DNA of 24,715 nucleotides from Stentor coeruleus (lineage: Eukaryota > Ciliophora > Heterotrichea > Heterotrichida > Stentoridae), in NCBI GenBank assembly GCA_001970955.1, contig MPUH01001073.1, positions 1-24,715 of the forward strand. The letters are read 5' to 3'. The notes beneath the pieces were generated by a model. The model worked only from the letters and a program-made list of their open reading frames with translations, was not told the origin of the DNA and made no database searches. Positions 16,199-24,715 of the stretch are shown here, piece by piece (the stretch's first letter is position 1; each line of letters opens with the position of its first letter). Position numbers and translations under genes: made by a program.

Positions 16199-18731
16199 AT
16201 GCCAAGTTTTCTTCACGTTTTAGGTTTATTTATCTGTATTTTACTTACAGTTCTCTTATTCCTAGATGAAAGCCGTGTCTATTCATTTTTCATATCTTCT
16301 CCCAATACAGAAAAAAATTACTACTCACGTCCCAGAAATCCTAACCACGATCTCATGAAGCCTAAATATATTTGGCTTATGCTTGATGCATATGCATCTT
16401 TCCAAACTGGTGACTTAAAATCTTTCAGTAATTATTCAGCGTTTTATCATATAAAAAATACAGGATATCCTCAATCCGCTGCTATTGCCACAACTCAAGT
16501 AACAGGTCAAAATTCAAGAAATTATGTCGGTCATGAGATTACAACAGAAACTATTTTTGAGCATATAAATAACTTTGATTCTGCTTTAAAGGCTAACACC
16601 TTCCCTTTGATAGATATTCTTGGGAATAAAAAATTTAATAATGTTAAAGAATTTAGGGGCAGAGAAGAATATCCTCTTAGTAGACTGGATATTTATTACA
16701 CTCTACCAGATCCAATTGATCTTCAGACTATAGGGTGTGATAGTATTGAACAAGCTCAAGAAGAAATTATACAATTTTCAAAAAATATATTGACTAATAT
16801 AAGAAGTCAAAATATCCATATTATACTTAATTCTCTAACTCAGCAACAAAGACAAAGTGTCACTTATTATACATCAATAATGGATAGTTATAACCATAAT
16901 TATGGAGAATTAAGTGCAAGAGCTATAGCATGTGCATCAGTTTTATTAGGTGATCTAAAATCAATTATTCAAGAAATAGAAAATTCTAATTATAGAGACG
17001 AGTATGTTTTTATTGTATCAAGTGATCATGGTGGACAGATATACTTTGGTGAAGATGAAATATGTAATCATGGTTGTCAAATGGATAAAGGTAATGAAGG
17101 TTTTTTATATATATATAGTTATGGAATTGGACATTTTGAAGATTGGATTAGTAATGAAGATGTATCACCTATAGTTGCAGGGTATATAAAAAACTCAAGA
17201 ATTCCAATCTATGCATTAGGCTGGCCAAGGCCTATTGCTGATGGAGGTATGATATAAATAGATGAATTTTTGTGGCTAAGCTATAAAAGTAAAGAAATCC
17301 AATTAACTTCATTATTAAATATTACACAAAATAATGAAAAATTATCTTTAGATGAATTTTATTCTTATTTAAAAGAATTAGAAAAAGATGTTAGTATTCA
17401 ACAAAATACTATTTACTTTACTGTTTTATTATCAATTGGGTTTCTATTTTTAGTATATAAAATGTTTGTCCTGCTTGGATACAGGGCATTTTATTTGTTA
17501 TTTGAGCATTTTATAGTTATTTTACTAATGAAGCCAATACTCCGTATTGAGGTATTATTGTTTTATCCTGTTTTTTTATTAAATCTATCAATTTTGTGTG
17601 CAGATTTTTATAATTATCCTTATTCGAAACTAAAATCAAATAATTTCAGCTTGAAAATTGTTTTAATAAAACTTAAAGACTTTATTAAAGCTAAACCTCG
17701 GACTATTGTTTTACTATCAAATATTATTCTTTTATCCCTTTATTCAGAGAAAATTAATACTTCGCAAATATATACTTATTATTATTTGCATTATATAATA
17801 TTTTTCTTTTACTTTTTTGTTTATACAGCATATCTACCTAGAGTATACAGAATTCTTATTTTGGTATTTATACTTGCAATTGAGCTATTAATGTTGTATT
17901 ATGAATATATTACTGACTATAGTATGACTGATCAAACAGATGAAATGATGAAAATCATTCACATTCTATATTATAGCCTACTTGCATTTACTGGATTTTT
18001 AGCTCTTCTGCCAAGAAAATTGAATAAAAACAAATTACTTAGTTTGCCTTTAATAATGATATATTTTTTTGTGGCAAGTCAAGATCAAAGATCATATCTT
18101 CTCGGGCATTTTTTACTAGCATTATGGGTTTTAATATTATGTGACGATGTATTTTTGATGCCGATCCTTGGAATTACATCTTATATGNAGTCAAGATCAA
18201 AGATCATATCTTCTCGGGCATTTTTTACTAGCATTATGGGTTTTAATATTATATGACGATGTATTTTTGATGCCGATCCTTGGAATTACATCTTATATAC
18301 TTGTTCATGGGACATTTGGGTTTGATATTTCTTTAAGAGCAGGTAATCATTCTTGGGGATATAATCCAGACCAGTATCCAATCTTCACAGGGTTTATTTT
18401 TGGAGTTCATAAATTAAGTTGGTTTATGATTTCTGGATGTGGTATGCTTGCAGCAAAAAGCTTTCCGAATATTTTTTTACCAATGATTCTTCGATCTTAT
18501 GCATCTATTCTTATATTTTTATGGGTTTTTTTTAATTATCCTTCTAGCACACTTTCTGCTTTCATGTGGTGTATGGGGCAATGCTTGACACTTATTTTAT
18601 CTCATAGTTTAGGACTTTTAGCCTTTCCTTGCAAAATTGATTCAAATGTTATAGAAGTTAAGAGTAATGATCTAAATGATAATACTACTACTCAAGATGC
18701 TTTAGATTTACAAACTTTAGATAAAACATAA
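16199..18731 (+). CDS. GPI ethanolamine-phosphate-transferase-like membrane protein
   Basis: The gene reads as one after removing a 15-nt intron (17247-17261) and collapsing the 111-bp overlap at the N at 18188. The result is 801 residues, in frame to the TAA at 18729-18731. Residues 5-23 form an N-terminal membrane anchor. Residues 50-350 are a lumenal alkaline-phosphatase-fold domain with YIWLMLDAY (D63), a YPQSAAIATTQVTGQ segment where the nucleophile normally sits, SSDHGG (D276, H277) and NHG (H291). About ten hydrophobic helices follow, with a GNHSWGYNPDQYPIFTGF motif like the GN motif after the TM bundle of PIG-N, PIG-O and PIG-G. The family adds ethanolamine phosphate to GPI mannoses in the ER. 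Which of the three it is cannot be told. The catalytic segment is divergent, so activity or substrate may differ. Confidence 0.8.
17247..17261 (+). other. 15-nt spliceosomal intron (EtNP transferase-like gene)
   Basis: The sequence is GTATGATATAAATAG, 15 nt, GTA...TAG, with A at positions 10 and 12. It contains the in-frame TAA at 17255-17257 that would otherwise split the gene in two. The two ORFs on either side are in the same frame, and splicing gives IADG-DEFLWLSY across the junction between the catalytic domain and the rest. Confidence 0.92.
18077..18299 (+). repeat. 111-bp direct repeat around N at 18188
   Basis: Positions 18077-18187 and 18189-18299 are the same sequence apart from one internal substitution (TGT versus TAT, Cys versus Tyr) and the last base. 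Together with the N they add 112 bases, which is not a multiple of three and creates a false frameshift in the middle of the transmembrane region. Collapsing the two copies restores one continuous reading frame. Confidence 0.92.
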
Positions 18732-19183
18732 TGATACTAGTTTCTATAATTATTATTACTTATGATTTATCTCTATAATAAACCTATGCATATTTTTAAT
18801 ATATTCTAAGTTATCCTCACAATTTCCTTTCATTTTTGTTTCTCTTTCTACTTCTGTCAAAACCAAAACTATTATTCATTTTCCATCACTTTACCCTAAA
18901 TTATCATATAATATATAAGCTAATATGCTAAATAAACCTAGTATATTTTACTTAATTCCTTTATATATATTTATTAAGATCTTACCTTATATTATATATT
19001 ATATCCAGCATTATTTATAATACTCACTATATTCTATAATCTTCTATACTTAATATTAAAAAAAACCTATATTTTATATTATAATTCTATATTTCTTAGC
19101 TAAAGCTAATAGAATCTGTATACAACAAATACAATTTCATAAAATATAAAAAAAACAACCGAAATTAAGTAATTATATTAAAT
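18732..19183. promoter_or_regulatory. Intergenic region upstream of CaaX gene
   Basis: No gene is visible. The stretch is extremely A/T-rich with scattered C and almost no G, including runs such as TATATTATATATTATATCC near 18980-19005. This matches the G-poor upstream flanks elsewhere. No defined motif can be named. Confidence 0.5.
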
Positions 19184-19474
19184 ATGAGCAGTCAAGTTCT
19201 TTATGAATACAGTGACGATGAACACAATGATGATGGAATCTCTAATCCTCCTATGAAAGTTCATGATAATCATAAGAAAACAATGAGCTCAGTTGAAAAT
19301 ATATCTGTTAAGCAAAATTCAAATCTTAATTCAGTGCAAAAAGAATCATGTAAGACAATCATATTAGAATCTCAGAACCCTAGCAGAATAATCACCCCAA
19401 AAGATACATGTATTAAAAAATCTTATAAGAAATCTAAAGTAGAAAACGATGGGTGCAACTGTATAATCTTTTGA
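19184..19474 (+). CDS. Small acidic-to-basic protein with C-terminal CaaX box
   Basis: This encodes 96 residues, hydrophilic and rich in Ser, Asn, Asp and Lys, with no membrane segment. The N-terminus is acidic (YEYSDDEHNDDG). The C-terminal part is basic (CIKKSYKKSKVE) and ends DGCNCIIF. CIIF is a good CaaX prenylation box, and a terminal Phe tends to favour geranylgeranylation. The nearby C91 could be palmitoylated, and the Lys cluster would help membrane binding, much as in Ras-type tails. There is no GTPase domain. A membrane-anchored adaptor or signalling peptide is inferred; no family is recognised. The stop is TGA. Expression is not certain for so small an ORF, but the G-poor upstream flank and the clean CaaX ending support it. 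Confidence 0.68.
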   Translation: MSSQVLYEYSDDEHNDDGISNPPMKVHDNHKKTMSSVENISVKQNSNLNSVQKESCKTIILESQNPSRIITPKDTCIKKSYKKSKVENDGCNCIIF

Positions 19475-20251
19475 TTTACCTTAAGTTTAGTTTTATATTA
19501 GATATAAAATAATAAAGTTGTTGTTTAATTATAGTTTTTGTTTAGAATCATTACGAATAGTCATATGATGATGTGTATTTTTTAAATTTCTAAAGCTTTG
19601 GAAATGAAAATATAAATTCTCCTATTTAAGATTATACATATAGTTTTTAAAAGTGATAAATATAGTATTTTATAGACCCTAGATGTGGTAATAACTTTGG
19701 ATGTTTATTTAATTGAATTATAATTATATATAATTGAAGTTTGGATTTATACTTATGAATATATATATGAAAATTGAATTTTTGTTATAAAATGTGTATA
19801 AAAAGCTTATTCAATTAGTTCGATTATATTATTTTATGATATCTTATTAAAAAGTTTTAGGATTTTTTTATAAACCCATTATAACACCAAATTAAAGTTT
19901 GGAAGTCTCAATTTTCAAATAAAAAATTGTATGAAATAAAATATAATACCTCTACACATAATATTATTTTATGCAAATCATAACTGTAATTTAATCATAA
20001 ATATTAATCTATATTATATAATCAAAAACAATTACAAACTATAATCTAAGTACATTAATTAATATTACCTTAAAAATTTTTATTATATTAATTCTATAAT
20101 AATCATTTCATATACAATAACAAGCTTTTAATCCTATCCTACGAATAATCTAAATAAATTCTTTTAACATCTAAATAAAATCCATCATCTATCAAAAAAC
20201 CTTCCATTTTACACCCTATTCTAATAAAATTCCTAATCTCTAATAAAAATT
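19475..20251. promoter_or_regulatory. Intergenic region before B-box/Kelch gene
   Basis: No gene is visible in 777 bases. The first half (to about 19860) is T/G-rich, like the other 3' flanks. The second half, especially from about 19920, is A/C-rich and G-poor, like the other upstream flanks. The flip probably marks the boundary between the 3' end of the CaaX gene and the promoter of the next. No tRNA or other RNA gene is apparent. Confidence 0.5.
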
Positions 20252-21565
20252 ATGAATTGCAAACTATGTAGCCATAAAAAAATCGTCTCAGTCATCTGCA
20301 CTCTAGACGAAAGCAAAATGTGTGAAAGCTGTGCCAAAGAACATGCCCAACAAACAAAACATACTGATTACCTCATGAAGTACATAGACTGGTTTAAAAA
20401 GCAAAATGAATCAGAAGCTCGTAAATCCCAAGCGATTTCCCATTTAAAAAAGCATTTCTCAACCCTTTTAGAAAACCTTCCATCATCACATGAGAATGCA
20501 AACAATTTACTTTTATCAAGAAAAAATGAACTCAAAGCTTATGTGGCAAAAGTATATGAAGCCCAAGTAAAAAAAGTGACAGAAAACAGAGATTTCGCTA
20601 AATATCAACTTGAAAAAAGTTTCCATGCACTTTATTCAAAAACTCCATCAGCATCAGGTTTAGCTCATATAATATCAAGTTTATCTACAGAAGAAGAAGT
20701 TAATCAAGTAGTTTTTTCTGAAACAGTCAAACCAGAAAGATGTAATGATTTAATGGGATTTATTGATCGTGCTTTAGATATAAAACAAACTATATATCCA
20801 GAAGGAAAACCTGTATGTCTTATATACTTAAAACCAAATACATCTGTAGTATACAAATTCAATACTATCAAAGAGAAAATAGATGTTTATCATATAAACA
20901 AAAAGATCTTCCCAATGTATTACTCATGGTGTGCACTTCCAGATTGGACAATTTTATACTCAGGAGGATGTTCTCATAATGAAATATCAAAAGATGTTTT
21001 CAAAGTAAATTCTATATACAAAGATATAGAAACTTATCCAAATATGTTATTAGAAAGATATATGCATGGGATGACTTATCTTAATGGATATGTTTATGTA
21101 TTTGGTGGAGTATCTTCTTCAGGTAATATAGCTCAATGTGAAAGGTTAAAATTAGGTGATGAATCATGGGAAATATTTGCTTTAATGAATAAACCAAGAT
21201 CTAAAATGACAGTATGTCCACTTGGGGATAAAATTTATATAGGAGATGAAAATGATATTGAAGTACTTAATGTTGAAGATAGATCTTTTAAAGTACTTTC
21301 TGTTTTTAAAGAAACTCAATATATGATTATGGTTCCATTAAAGACTAGCTTTTTTATATTGAGAAAAGATAATCTTTATGAAGTTACTCCTGAGCCAACT
21401 TTTATTACTAAGCTTTTGACTAAAATACCTTTGCTTGAATATTATAGTTTGAGCCAAGCTGTGTTTGTTGCAATGAAGATTTATTTTATGTTAGATTTTA
21501 ATAAGTCAATTTATGTGTTTGACTTAGAGAATAATAATCTTAAGCTATTAGTATCCCTTGCTTGA
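20252..21565 (+). CDS. B-box zinc finger / coiled-coil / Kelch-like protein
   Basis: This 437-residue protein opens with a Cys/His cluster of B-box type: C3-x2-C6, C16, C24-x2-C27, H31 and H37. A helical, probably coiled-coil part follows at about 45-130. The C-terminal half (about 185-435) has Kelch-like blades, with the double glycine and aromatic pattern in ILYSGGC, MHGMTYLNGYVYVFGG and LGDKIYIGDENDIEVLN. The order B-box, coil, propeller resembles TRIM-type proteins without a RING, where the propeller binds substrate or partner. Ubiquitin-ligase activity cannot be claimed, because no RING is visible. The ATG is the first in the frame after a G-poor leader, and the stop is TGA. It stands alone, with no shared neighbours. 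Confidence 0.83.
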   Translation: MNCKLCSHKKIVSVICTLDESKMCESCAKEHAQQTKHTDYLMKYIDWFKKQNESEARKSQAISHLKKHFSTLLENLPSSHENANNLLLSRKNELKAYVAKVYEAQVKKVTENRDFAKYQLEKSFHALYSKTPSASGLAHIISSLSTEEEVNQVVFSETVKPERCNDLMGFIDRALDIKQTIYPEGKPVCLIYLKPNTSVVYKFNTIKEKIDVYHINKKIFPMYYSWCALPDWTILYSGGCSHNEISKDVFKVNSIYKDIETYPNMLLERYMHGMTYLNGYVYVFGGVSSSGNIAQCERLKLGDESWEIFALMNKPRSKMTVCPLGDKIYIGDENDIEVLNVEDRSFKVLSVFKETQYMIMVPLKTSFFILRKDNLYEVTPEPTFITKLLTKIPLLEYYSLSQAVFVAMKIYFMLDFNKSIYVFDLENNNLKLLVSLA

Positions 21566-22248
21566 TATGGGTTTTTAAGGTTTGGATTCGGATTTTTTTA
21601 AGTTAGAAAATATGAACTTTGATGGTTTTTAAAGATTTTCAAGAGAGGGAGGTGTTTGTTAGGTTTTTTTAGGTTAAAGGGATTAGGTGATTGGAAAGTT
21701 TGTTATTGCTTTTATGATTTAATGCGTGCATGGCTTAAATTGTGTTGGCATATTATACACTTTGGAATATTTTTTTAAAGATTAATAGATAATGTTTTTA
21801 TAAAAGTCTTGCAATATAGTTAAAGGGTAAAAATTTCGCTTTCGGGCATAGTTTTCACGATAAATTAATTTATATAAGAATTTAGAAGCATAATGGAAGT
21901 TGATTTTTTTCCAAGAAAATTTTAAGCTAATCTAATTTTACATAAAAACTTTCACAATAAATCATCTAAAAATTTCTTAAAAAGCATCTTATTTTTCCCT
22001 TTATTCAATTTTTCAACATGCAAAGGTATACCAAAAACCAATTATTCTCCTCGTTTTCTTCATACGAATTTTTAAATATCCTCTCTCTAGTAATCCTAAT
22101 ATTCTTACCCTAACTCTTATCAATCTAAACATAACCTATAACTTTTTTCCCTAATACTCTATACATTTAAGGCTTGAATTATCCCATTCTAAGTCCATAC
22201 CAAATTTAAATTTTTTACTCATAATGAATGGTAAAAGACAAATAATAA
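21566..22248. promoter_or_regulatory. Intergenic region with sharp strand-composition switch
   Basis: No gene is visible. The left part is the 3' flank of the Kelch gene and is C-poor: at 21601-21660 I count 16 G and 2 C. The right part is the upstream flank of the next gene and is G-poor: at 22081-22200 I count 32 C and 5 G. Two short upstream ATGs lie at 22224 and 22228, both out of frame with the main start at 22249 and soon closed by stops. Confidence 0.6.
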
Positions 22249-24715
22249 ATGGCAGTTCGACCCATTAAAGGTATATCTGAACTCGGAGTAACTTCTCTGC
22301 TAAAATCATATAGAAACTGCAGAGAATTAAGTAATTCCCATCTGTTTTGTAATCTGCTTATGGCAGGTATGGAGTATATAATCCTTTATCTTAAAGGCAA
22401 AGAACTTGAAGACTTCATCAGCAACATTTTCAACTTAATTTCGCAAACAGAAAGCGAAGATTTCAAAGAAAACTACAAAGATTCGCTTGAAGATCTTGAA
22501 ATGTTATATGAGAAAAGACAAATCAAAACATTAAACTCATTATTTCATGATTATACATTCGCTAGTTTTTTGTATACTTTGCAAGAGATGTTTGAAGTCC
22601 CAGATAGTAAATCAAGTGAAAATGAAAATATGTACGCAATACAATATTATGCTAATAAAATGAGAATTAATATAAGAGTTTTATCTTCAAAAGCAGAGGT
22701 TAAATATTGTGCTAATAATCCATTTGTTTGTATTACATTGTTTTTTAACTCGAAGCAATTTTTTTTGTTATATCCATTTGAGTATAAGAATTTTAATGAT
22801 GATACTCAACGTTTTAGTGATAGTGATGACTCTGAAGATATGAGGAAAAATCATGAATCTGATCATGGGGAAGGTGAAGAAGAAACTCGTTCCCTTTTTG
22901 TTTTTCCAGAAAAACCTAGTTTTGATATTAGCTTTGGCCAAAGGACAACTTATGATAGAAAACCTAGAGGATCAGTACAGATGAAAGCTAAAATTAGGGA
23001 AATGGAAGTGGAAAAAAGGATGAGACAAAGGTCGAGGGTTATGAAAGAAAAACGTAAGCAAGCTGTTGCCCAAAGAAGACTGTCTAATGCGATGAAAAGA
23101 CCAGATGAGGTTATGTCCCCAACTTTTGCTTTGGAGTTAAGTAAAATACACTCTGCTAATTTGAGTCCTAGGCTTGATAGTGACTTTTTTGATATGAAAG
23201 CACTTGAAGAAGAAAATAGATTGTTGAGAGAGTGGAAAGCTAAATCGGATAGAGAAAAAAATGATATTTATTTTACACCAGCTAGATCAAGCCAACCTCA
23301 AGTTTACGCTGAAGTTGAAGAAGAGACTGAATATGTTCAAACCCTAACTGAAGTAGACATTTTCGGGAAATCAGACAATTGTTTTGAAGAATCAATCAAG
23401 CTAGGAAGCTCAGAAGAACAATCACATATCCAAGAAGAACTACAAATATACGAGCAAGAAAAAGTTAAAGAAAGACAAATCGAAGACTGGTTAAAAAAGC
23501 ATGAAGAAAACAAAGAACGGATCCGAGAGCAAGAAAAACTCAAAGAACAACAAAGAATCATGGAACAAGAACGAATAAGAAATGAAATCCAAGCCAAAGA
23601 ACAAGAAAGAAAACTCGCTGAAGAGCAAAGAAAAGAAGCAAGAATAAGTGAAGAAAACCGAATCCTCCAAGAGAAAAAAAGGGAAATTGAAGCAAGAATA
23701 GCCTTAAAACGAAAAGAAGCTGAAGAAAAACGTAAAGAAGAAGAGAGAAAATCATTCGAGCAAAGAAAAAGCATAGAAGACCTAAAAATCAACAATGATT
23801 TATTAAGAAATGCTGAAAAATATGCTGCTGAAAAACTTCAGCAAGAAAGACGTGCAATAGAAGAACAAAAACAACAAGCAGAAAGGAAACTTGCTGAAGA
23901 AAGAAGATTAGCAGCTGAAAAACGTTTAGAAGAAGCTAAAAGATTATATGAAGAAAAAAAAATTGCTGATGATAAAAGACTTGCTGAAGAGAGAAAAGCT
24001 GCCGAAGAAAGGCGTATTGAAAATGAAAAAAGGATATTTGAAAGGAAGAAAAAAGAAGAAGAAAAAAGACTTGAGGATGAGAAAAAACTTGTTGAGGTTC
24101 AAAGGTTGTTGGCTGAAAAGAAATTGGCTAAGGAAAAAAAAATTGCTGAGGAAAAAAAAGCTTTAGAAGAAAAAAAGGCTGCAGATGAAAAAAGGATTAT
24201 TCAAGAAAGGAAGATTTTGGATGAATTAAGAGCTGCTAAAATGAAGGATAAAGCTGATGAGATGAAGGCTGCTGAGGAGAAGAGGATTGCTGAAGAAATT
24301 AAACTAGCTGAAGAAAAGAAGATTCAGGAGGAAATGAGGGCTGATGAAGAGAGAAGGTTGGCTGAAGAAGAAAGAATTGCTGAAGAAGAAAGAATTGCTG
24401 AGGAAAAAAGAATTGCTGAAGAAGAAAGAATTGCTGAAGAAGAAAGAATTGCTGAAGAAGAAAGAAATGAAGAGGAAAAAAGGCAAGCTGAAGAGAGGGA
24501 AAAGGAGGAAGAGAGAAGAATAGCTGAGGAGAAGAGAAGGAATCAGGAAAAAATACAGGCTGAGGAAAAGAAAAAAGCTGAGGAAAAGAAGATAGCAGAG
24601 GCAAAAAAAATAGCTGAGGAAAAGAAAAAGGCTGAGGAAAAGAAGAAAGCTGAGGAAAAGAGGCAAGCTGACGAATTAAGATTAGCTGAAGAAAGAAAGC
24701 AAGCTGAAGAAAAAA
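22249..24715 (+). CDS. Long ER/K-rich helical protein with possible degenerate otubain-like head (3' end outside window)
   Basis: The frame is open from ATG 22249 to the window end (822 codons), so the gene is partial at its 3' side. Residues 1-190 look globular. NMYAIQYYANKMRINIRVL followed by FVCITLFFNSKQFFLLYPF resembles the end of an otubain (C65) fold, where the last block normally contains a catalytic His (GHYDILY); here that position is Gln. An early R-NC-R might match the catalytic-Cys segment. This match is by eye and weak. An acidic Ser/Asp patch follows at about 195-220, then a basic segment with QMKAKIREMEVEKRMRQR. From about residue 385 onward it is almost entirely E, K, R, A and Q in patterns such as AEEKR, as in stable single alpha-helices or long coiled coils of cytoskeletal proteins. 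A structural spacer or fibre protein is inferred. Confidence 0.82.
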   Translation, partial: MAVRPIKGISELGVTSLLKSYRNCRELSNSHLFCNLLMAGMEYIILYLKGKELEDFISNIFNLISQTESEDFKENYKDSLEDLEMLYEKRQIKTLNSLFHDYTFASFLYTLQEMFEVPDSKSSENENMYAIQYYANKMRINIRVLSSKAEVKYCANNPFVCITLFFNSKQFFLLYPFEYKNFNDDTQRFSDSDDSEDMRKNHESDHGEGEEETRSLFVFPEKPSFDISFGQRTTYDRKPRGSVQMKAKIREMEVEKRMRQRSRVMKEKRKQAVAQRRLSNAMKRPDEVMSPTFALELSKIHSANLSPRLDSDFFDMKALEEENRLLREWKAKSDREKNDIYFTPARSSQPQVYAEVEEETEYVQTLTEVDIFGKSDNCFEESIKLGSSEEQSHIQEELQIYEQEKVKERQIEDWLKKHEENKERIREQEKLKEQQRIMEQERIRNEIQAKEQERKLAEEQRKEARISEENRILQEKKREIEARIALKRKEAEEKRKEEERKSFEQRKSIEDLKINNDLLRNAEKYAAEKLQQERRAIEEQKQQAERKLAEERRLAAEKRLEEAKRLYEEKKIADDKRLAEERKAAEERRIENEKRIFERKKKEEEKRLEDEKKLVEVQRLLAEKKLAKEKKIAEEKKALEEKKAADEKRIIQERKILDELRAAKMKDKADEMKAAEEKRIAEEIKLAEEKKIQEEMRADEERRLAEEERIAEEERIAEEKRIAEEERIAEEERIAEEERNEEEKRQAEEREKEEERRIAEEKRRNQEKIQAEEKKKAEEKKIAEAKKIAEEKKKAEEKKKAEEKRQADELRLAEERKQAEEK
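24361..24468 (+). repeat. 18-bp tandem repeat coding for AEEERI
   Basis: Six units of 18 bases, mostly GCTGAAGAAGAAAGAATT, follow each other in frame. One variant unit (24397-24414) reads AEEKRI, and the last ends in AAT instead of ATT. Low divergence suggests recent expansion within the helix-coding region. Unit number may vary between alleles. Confidence 0.85.

Noticed and set aside
17255..17257. In-frame TAA taken as a pseudogene mark, stop readthrough or reassigned codon
   Set aside because: TAA clearly ends several other genes here, and a 15-nt GT...AG intron of the same type as two others explains it.
21826..21865. A somewhat GC-richer patch (TTTCGCTTTCGGGCATAG) considered as a small RNA gene
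   Set aside because: I could not match it to any snRNA or tRNA or find a convincing hairpin.
24299..24666. Two minus-strand ORFs rich in Phe, Leu and Ser, and a + strand Lys-rich ORF at 23948
   Set aside because: They are other-frame reflections of the purine-rich ER/K repeat on the + strand.
1..24715. tRNA genes, rRNA, CRISPR arrays, transposons
   Set aside because: No box B-like motif with a foldable cloverleaf, no regularly spaced repeats, and no transposase or reverse-transcriptase ORF was seen.

Overview
The window is about 24.7 kb of AT-rich, gene-dense nuclear DNA from a protist. It most resembles the macronuclear genome of a heterotrich ciliate such as Stentor. All three stop codons end genes here (TAA, TAG and TGA), so the standard code applies. 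Three genes are interrupted by GT...AG introns of exactly 15 nt, each with an in-frame stop. Standard code plus 15-nt introns is known for Stentor and argues against Paramecium, Tetrahymena or Blepharisma. The genus is inferred from these features, not proven.

Layout, left to right: ribosomal protein eS24 (+); a C2/coiled-coil/GAR-like cytoskeletal protein (-), whose true start lies upstream across a 15-nt intron; a 1,199-aa WD40 + ankyrin-like + TRPV-like channel (-); a small Tyr/Arg-rich unknown protein (+); a second small unknown protein (-), also extended by a 15-nt intron; a mitochondrially targeted aromatic amino acid hydroxylase (-); a gene-free stretch with three assembly junctions; a second WD40/TRP channel of 1,202 aa (+); an Hsp10 co-chaperonin (-), duplicated and frame-broken around a junction; a GPI ethanolamine-phosphate-transferase-like protein (+), split by a 15-nt intron and again by an assembly junction; a 96-aa CaaX-box protein (+); a B-box/Kelch protein (+); and the 5' part of a long ER/K-rich helical protein with a possible degenerate otubain-like head (+), running off the window.

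The most interesting content is the pair of paralogous channels, which start about 5 kb apart and read away from each other. Each joins a long WD40 propeller region to a six-helix TRPV-like pore, and the two differ at the predicted selectivity filter. The tiny introns change three gene models. The genes are not an operon; each has its own A/T-rich flanks. Flanks upstream of starts are strongly G-poor on the sense strand, and flanks after stops are C-poor.

Five single-N positions each sit between direct copies of the same sequence of roughly 50 to 220 bp. They look like overlapping contig ends joined without merging, so the repeats and frameshifts at these points are probably assembly artefacts.
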